Shown: one piece after another, positions 59,928-64,000 of the stretch
How positions within the stretch are numbered: position 1 is the first letter of the stretch
Layout: each line of letters starts with the position of its first letter
NCBI RefSeq assembly: GCF_007830175.1
Contig: NZ_VLKH01000003.1
Span: 186,001-250,000, forward strand
DNA length: 64,000 nt
Direction: 5' to 3'
Origin: Sedimentibacter saalensis
GTDB lineage: Bacteria; Bacillota; Clostridia; Tissierellales; Sedimentibacteraceae
Notes under the pieces: model-generated
The model's database searches: none
Seen by the model: only the letters and a program-made list of their open reading frames with translations
What the model was told of the DNA's origin: nothing
Program-made: the position numbers and the translations under genes

Positions 59928-61334
59928 TTGAAAAAAGTAAATGTTAGACTGCGCCCCATAGTGAATAACATAAACTTGCCAACCGTCATTAAAACAGCCA
60001 TTCTTCCGGGAGACTCAATGGAAAGTTTGTTTATTGCGACACAGGTGGGTGAAATTTTTTATGTAAGAAATGAAAATATAAGGTTATTTTTAGATATTCG
60101 CCAGAGAATAATAGAGCTGGGTGCTAATGGTGGGTATGATGAAAGAGGGCTATTGGGCTTAGCGTTCCATCCTGATTTTTATAACAATGGCCTTTTTTAT
60201 CTTCATTATACATTAGCCGGAAGCCAAGGCCCTGGAGCTCTACCTGGTTCTTTCCTGCCAAACCCTTGTAATCCTAATACCCTAAACCTAAAATGGAATA
60301 ACAGAGAAACTAACTACGATCATATTGATACAGTTGAGGAATGGATTTTACTGCCAAACGGTCAAACTCATAGAAGACGTTCGTTGCTTAACTTAAGAAG
60401 ACCTTTTATGAATCATAATGGTGTCAACAGCTTAAAATTTTCGCCTGAAACCAAAAAACTAATATTGACAACCGGAGATGGAGGTTCAGGTTATGATCCG
60501 TTTAATTTAAGTCAGGATATAATGGAAGTTGCAGGCAAAGTAATTGAAATTGATGTAGCTATGAGTACTTTTATGGATATCCCAGAAGTAACGCGATTTG
60601 ATGAACTTCCTGAATCTATTTATAGAGCTCTTTCTGTAATTGCCAAAGGTGTTAGAAATATTCCCGGCATTTCATTTCAAAGATATTACAATCAATACAT
60701 CAAATATGTGGGAAATGTTGGTCAGGACTTGGTAGAATCAATTTTTTCATTTGTTTATTATACTCCAATACCGGTCACTGAAATAATTCAAGCTTCATCA
60801 CAAAATCGTGAGCTTAATCAGGAAGCTCTCATAAATCTGGGATGGAGGGGCTGGGAAGGTGATTTACCTACTCCCGTTATACGAGGTTGTTCATCGAACC
60901 CTTCTTTAACTCAGGAAACCATTGCTTATTTAAATGAAGCAATAAGCACTTCAACTGGTCGAATACATCCTCTGACTTGTTATTATCACATAGATTCACG
61001 TCCTGAAAAATTCAGCGGTTCAGCACTAACAGGTGTTCAACCATATATGGGAAGTGAAATTCCCGATTTAACGGGATGCGTTATTTTTACTGATTTTGTC
61101 TTAAGAGATTCACAACCACCTTCAAGAGGAGTTTTAGCCTACACTAAAATAAGGCCAGATTGCAAAGAAAATGATTACGGTATTATTGAACCGGATTATA
61201 ATTTTTACAATCAATCATCGTATTATGTCAGCCTGGGGACTAATCTCAATCAATCAAGACTATATTTAGGCGTCTATGGTTCTTCAAATGTAACCGATTA
61301 TAACAAAGGCACCATTTTTGAAATCGTTGAATAA
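59928..61334 (+). CDS. Glucose/sorbosone dehydrogenase-like beta-propeller protein
   Basis: A 468-residue protein resembling soluble PQQ-type aldose sugar dehydrogenases. ERGLLGLAFHPDFYNNGLFYLHYT, NHNGVNSLKFSPETKKLILTTGDGG in parts, KGVRNIPGISFQ and YVGNVGQDLVESI follow the family order over six blades. The start is TTG behind AAAGGAG. No signal peptide is present, though the family is normally exported. PQQ use in an anaerobic spore-former is doubtful. A spore-surface or structural role is equally possible. It stands alone, with a terminator behind it. Confidence 0.75.
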   Translation: MKKVNVRLRPIVNNINLPTVIKTAILPGDSMESLFIATQVGEIFYVRNENIRLFLDIRQRIIELGANGGYDERGLLGLAFHPDFYNNGLFYLHYTLAGSQGPGALPGSFLPNPCNPNTLNLKWNNRETNYDHIDTVEEWILLPNGQTHRRRSLLNLRRPFMNHNGVNSLKFSPETKKLILTTGDGGSGYDPFNLSQDIMEVAGKVIEIDVAMSTFMDIPEVTRFDELPESIYRALSVIAKGVRNIPGISFQRYYNQYIKYVGNVGQDLVESIFSFVYYTPIPVTEIIQASSQNRELNQEALINLGWRGWEGDLPTPVIRGCSSNPSLTQETIAYLNEAISTSTGRIHPLTCYYHIDSRPEKFSGSALTGVQPYMGSEIPDLTGCVIFTDFVLRDSQPPSRGVLAYTKIRPDCKENDYGIIEPDYNFYNQSSYYVSLGTNLNQSRLYLGVYGSSNVTDYNKGTIFEIVE

Positions 61335-61340
61335 TGCAAT

Positions 61341-61369
61341 AAAATTCTGAGGACAGTCCTCAGAATTTT
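61341..61369. terminator. Bidirectional terminator
   Basis: AAAATTCTGAGGA (61341-61353) pairs with TCCTCAGAATTTT (61357-61369) between two convergent genes. Confidence 0.8.
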
Positions 61370-61400
61370 ATTCACAAATTAAAAAGAAGATTCAATAGAT

Positions 61401-62090
61401 TTAATAAGATATTTTATCTTTAATGCACTGGCAATCTCGTAGTAGACTTTCATCTAAATTTTTAAAACATCCAGAATTTCTAGCTTTTTCAAGCAACTGA
61501 AAAGCCAGTCCATATTCTTTTAGGAAATAGGCAATATATCCACTTATATAATTTCGAGAAGGAGAGTCTTTTCTTCCAAATCCCCAAGTTCCGTTCACTT
61601 CCTCAACATCATTCAATAATGTTTTAAGTACTTCGTCCATATTCGAATATTTTTCAAACCATTTAAATCCATCGGAAATAAGCATTTCCTTAACGTCATT
61701 CATGGCTAAATCAATATTATTGCCTGATGAATCTATAAACCATATATCTTGCCTATTAAATTCTCTTTGATTTAAACTTTTATATAAATTTTTTCTAAAA
61801 TGACATCTATACTCTTCAGGTAATATACATCCATCTTTCTCTTTGATCGGATTATTTGGAATCTCATGTGGAATATCAATAAAATAGATTCCTAAATTTA
61901 CACCAAAAGAATATGTAGTACAACCTAATGATTCTGCCAAATATGAATTAAACGATTGAAAATTTACTACTTCTACTCTATCTTGGTTGAATCGCCATGC
62001 ATTTCGTGCAGTAAAATTACTGAAACCTTGTTCTTTTAAAAATGACCAAATAGTTTTTTTAATTGCTTTATTTACAATCTTACTATCCAT
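61401..62090 (-). CDS. DUF4304 family protein
   Basis: A 229-residue soluble protein. The N-terminal half (KKTIWSFLKEQGFSNFTARNAWRF, VEVVNFQSFNSYLAESLGCTTYSF, NLGIYFIDIP in outline) matches DUF4304. The C-terminal part is helical (YISGYIAYFLKEYGLAFQLLEKA). Members appear in toxin-immunity-like neighbourhoods, but the function is unknown. ATG behind AATGGAGGAAGA. Single gene. Confidence 0.8.
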   Translation of the reverse strand: MDSKIVNKAIKKTIWSFLKEQGFSNFTARNAWRFNQDRVEVVNFQSFNSYLAESLGCTTYSFGVNLGIYFIDIPHEIPNNPIKEKDGCILPEEYRCHFRKNLYKSLNQREFNRQDIWFIDSSGNNIDLAMNDVKEMLISDGFKWFEKYSNMDEVLKTLLNDVEEVNGTWGFGRKDSPSRNYISGYIAYFLKEYGLAFQLLEKARNSGCFKNLDESLLRDCQCIKDKISY

Positions 62091-62308
62091 TCTTCCTCCA
62101 TTATTAAAATATCAACAATTAATTTTTTAGATATTATATATATTTTTATAATTAAAAGCTTAAACTAACAAAACGTAGTATTTTACAATTACAACCTAAT
62201 GCCATTATATAGTACTTTTTTAGTTTGGTATATAAATAATATTTGTTTTCAATAGTGTTTTATGGGTATAAGTTAATCAGTAAAATTTGTATTGGAAGGA
62301 AATATAGT

Positions 62309-63076
62309 ATGAAAAATATGCCTGTATTATTTATTGGTCATGGTTCTCCCATGAATGCAATTGAAGATAACAAATTTGTTCGTGAATGGCAGTCGCTCAC
62401 AGAAAGATTACCAAACCCTAAAGCAATATTGTCGGTTTCAGCTCACTGGTATACAAATGGTACTAAAATTATGGATGAGGAACATCCAGAGACAATATAC
62501 GATATGTATGGTTTTCCGGATGATCTTTATAAAATTATATACGCTGCCAAAGGCTCTCCTGAACTTTCTAGCAACATTATTAAAATATTATCTCGTCCAG
62601 TGGAAATAGATAATTCATGGGGCTATGACCACGGAACATGGTCAGTATTACACAGAATATACCCAAAAGCAGATATTCCGTTGATTCAGCTTAGTGTCGA
62701 CCGTAACGCTTCCATGCAGGAGCATTACAATATTGGTCAACAATTAGCTAAACTCAGACAAGAAGGCGTTCTGATCTTTGGAAGTGGAAATGTTACACAT
62801 AACCTAAGTAGAATTAACTGGCAAATGGATGGAGGATATGATTGGGCTGAGGAATTTGATAATTATATCATAAAAAGTATTAAAGACAAAAATTATAATA
62901 ATGTGGTTGATTATAGAAAGATAGGTAAATCTGCAGATTATGCTGTACCTATTTCCGACCATTTTGCTCCGCTTTTGTATGTACTGGGAGCATTAGACGG
63001 AAATGAAAAACTAAGCGTCTTTAATGACGAATGTATTATGGGCTCCATGTCCATGACAAGCTATTTATTCGAATAG
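62309..63076 (+). CDS. ygiD: LigB-family extradiol dioxygenase (DODA/YgiD type)
   Basis: A 255-residue metal-dependent dioxygenase-like protein of the 4,5-DOPA extradiol dioxygenase family. PVLFIGHGSPMNAIEDN, ILSVSAHWYTNGT, DMYGFPDDLYKI, GYDHGTWSVLHRIYP, GSGNVTHNLSRINW and ISDHFAPLLYVLGAL carry the conserved metal His residues. I start at 62309 behind GGAAGG. Enzymes of this family cleave catechol rings with O2. What it does in an apparent anaerobe is open; oxygen scavenging or another substrate is possible. Confidence 0.92.
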   Translation: MKNMPVLFIGHGSPMNAIEDNKFVREWQSLTERLPNPKAILSVSAHWYTNGTKIMDEEHPETIYDMYGFPDDLYKIIYAAKGSPELSSNIIKILSRPVEIDNSWGYDHGTWSVLHRIYPKADIPLIQLSVDRNASMQEHYNIGQQLAKLRQEGVLIFGSGNVTHNLSRINWQMDGGYDWAEEFDNYIIKSIKDKNYNNVVDYRKIGKSADYAVPISDHFAPLLYVLGALDGNEKLSVFNDECIMGSMSMTSYLFE

Positions 63077-63080
63077 TTCA

Positions 63081-63114
63081 AAAATATCCTGCGTGAATAA
63101 TCGCAGGATATTTT
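63081..63114. terminator. Bidirectional terminator
   Basis: AAAATATCCTGCG pairs with CGCAGGATATTTT across an 8-base loop between convergent genes. Confidence 0.85.
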
Positions 63115-63117
63115 ACC

Positions 63118-63492
63118 CTAATTTACTTTATCACTACAAATTATTTCCATCTGTTTTTTCTTACTAAAACCTAAAAACACTAATTGATAGGATTTATCCA
63201 AAAGATCCTTTAGCAAATCATCTGGTACTTCTCCATCTGGCTTAATGGAATTCCAGTGTACTTTATTCATATAATATCCCGGAATTATGTCCTTAAATTG
63301 ACTTCTTAAAAAGTCTCCTTCTGCTGGTTCCAATTTTAAAGTAATATAATAAGGTTCATTATTTTCGTCCAAACAAACAGCAGCAAACATCTTCCCGCCA
63401 ATCTGATAACGAATCCAATTCCAATCCTTTTGAAGATCCTTAGTAACACCTTTTTTACTTACTAAAAATTCATCAACCCACGTATATCTCAT
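63118..63492 (-). CDS. MmcQ/YjbR family protein
   Basis: A 124-residue protein of the MmcQ/YjbR (CyaY-like fold) family. DWNWIRYQIGGKMFAAV, ITLKLEPAEGDFLRSQF, DIIPGYYMNKVHWNSI and LDKSYQLVFLGFSKK are typical. These are double-stranded DNA-binding-like proteins of unknown role. Single gene with GAGG before ATG. Confidence 0.88.
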   Translation of the reverse strand: MRYTWVDEFLVSKKGVTKDLQKDWNWIRYQIGGKMFAAVCLDENNEPYYITLKLEPAEGDFLRSQFKDIIPGYYMNKVHWNSIKPDGEVPDDLLKDLLDKSYQLVFLGFSKKKQMEIICSDKVN

Positions 63493-63636
63493 ATATTTTC
63501 CTCACTTATACTTTTTTCATTCGAGCCAACAAGGATAGTTCTCACTGTTCGTTGACACTCACCAAAATTCTTTTTTAGCAATTTGCCTTGCTGGATATAC
63601 ACTAAGAACTGTCCTCTATGGCATCCAATGGTTTCA

Positions 63637-64000
63637 TCATTCATAGAGTTGTCTATCTTTTATCATGGCTTCCTTTTTGCCATGAATTCTGCCAAGACCA
63701 TACATAAGCAATGCTGCACACAATAAATTGATAAAACCTGCATGCGTTGGATTAAATGTATTTACAACCCCAATAACCAGGTTTGCAAACCCAGCTATTT
63801 CAATCATTTTCCCAATTCTATCCAGATGGTTAATTCGTGAATCAATGTCTGAAAAAATATCGAACGAACCATCTTCCGCTTTCTTGCAAAAGTAAATCCA
63901 CTGCACTATGCGGCCAATGTATACAGCACCTGTTTCTTTCATAAAATTAATGTATGCATCATCTACTCCATGCATTTCCAGGCGAATAATGTACTCACCG
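63637..64000 (-). CDS. DUF2812 family protein (5' end outside window)
   Basis: The frame is open to the window edge (GEYIIRLEMHGVDDAYIN at the border), so the first ATG at 63975 is probably internal. The visible 121 residues show IGRIVQWIYFCKKAEDGSFD, IFSDIDSRINHLDRIGKM and two membrane segments (AGFANLVIGVVN, FINLLCAALLMYGLG). This matches the C-terminal part of DUF2812 proteins, which are membrane proteins often encoded beside PadR-type repressors. The partner gene would lie outside the window. Confidence 0.8.
   Translation of the reverse strand, partial: GEYIIRLEMHGVDDAYINFMKETGAVYIGRIVQWIYFCKKAEDGSFDIFSDIDSRINHLDRIGKMIEIAGFANLVIGVVNTFNPTHAGFINLLCAALLMYGLGRIHGKKEAMIKDRQLYE

Overview
The window looks like the chromosome of a low-GC, anaerobic, endospore-forming member of the Firmicutes (class Clostridia or a neighbouring class). 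A Sedimentibacter-like organism would fit, but that is only an impression. The support is the AT-rich sequence, AGGAGG-type ribosome sites, a T-box leader, a dipicolinate synthase cluster and two in-frame UGA codons that look like selenocysteine codons.

Layout. 1-7.1 kb: a ferredoxin-like DUF2148 protein (cut by the window edge), a membrane GGDEF-EAL protein, a secreted SGNH-like protein, and a SpoIID-like/peptidoglycan-binding protein with a small beta-sandwich companion. 7.2-15.8 kb: two aromatic amino acid operons on the minus strand. One is aroF-tyrA-aroB-aroA-aroC-aroK, preceded by a Tyr/Phe-rich leader peptide and an attenuator. The other is aroF-pheA behind a T-box. 16.0-17.6 kb: a probable selenocysteine glutaredoxin and a DUF438/hemerythrin/PAS protein. 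17.7-27.9 kb: an acid-sugar catabolic operon behind a consensus sigma-54 promoter, with its PrpR-type activator and an HpcH/HpaI aldolase next to it. 28-34.4 kb: two paralogous membrane diguanylate cyclases flanking an aminotransferase, an orphan TRAP binding-protein homologue and a YmaF protein. 34.5-42.5 kb: a decayed P5C dehydrogenase fragment, a TetR regulator with oleate hydratase, a YoaK-type membrane protein, an ECF sigma/anti-sigma pair, a lipoprotein and a DUF362/ferredoxin protein. 42.7-47.9 kb: an AlwI-family type IIS restriction-modification island. 48.0-51.7 kb: dapA, a short aspartate kinase and dpaAB for spore dipicolinic acid. 52-54 kb: a GNAT protein, a HesB-like selenoprotein and repeat debris. 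54-55.9 kb: a purine riboswitch with an NCS2 permease and a phosphoribosyltransferase. 56-64 kb: a GntR-YfcC-M20 peptidase operon, a glucose/sorbosone dehydrogenase-like protein and small accessory genes.

How the genes work together. The aro genes make chorismate and then prephenate, phenylpyruvate and hydroxyphenylpyruvate (aroD and aroE are not in the window). The two DAHP synthase paralogues appear to be controlled by two different RNA mechanisms: ribosome stalling at Tyr/Phe codons, and tRNA-Phe sensing. The sigma-54 operon combines an altronate-type dehydratase, a four-carbon acid-sugar kinase, a PdxA-type dehydrogenase, a LarA-type nickel epimerase/racemase, glycerate kinase and a KdgT permease. 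This suggests uptake and breakdown of a tetronate or aldarate whose identity is open. The DPA genes draw aspartate into the spore core compound.

The most notable observations are the Tyr-rich leader attenuator, two probable selenoproteins that ordinary gene calling would miss, an AUU start codon on the acid-sugar kinase, the LarA-containing sigma-54 operon, and an uncharacterised gene fused operonically to the AlwI-type endonuclease.
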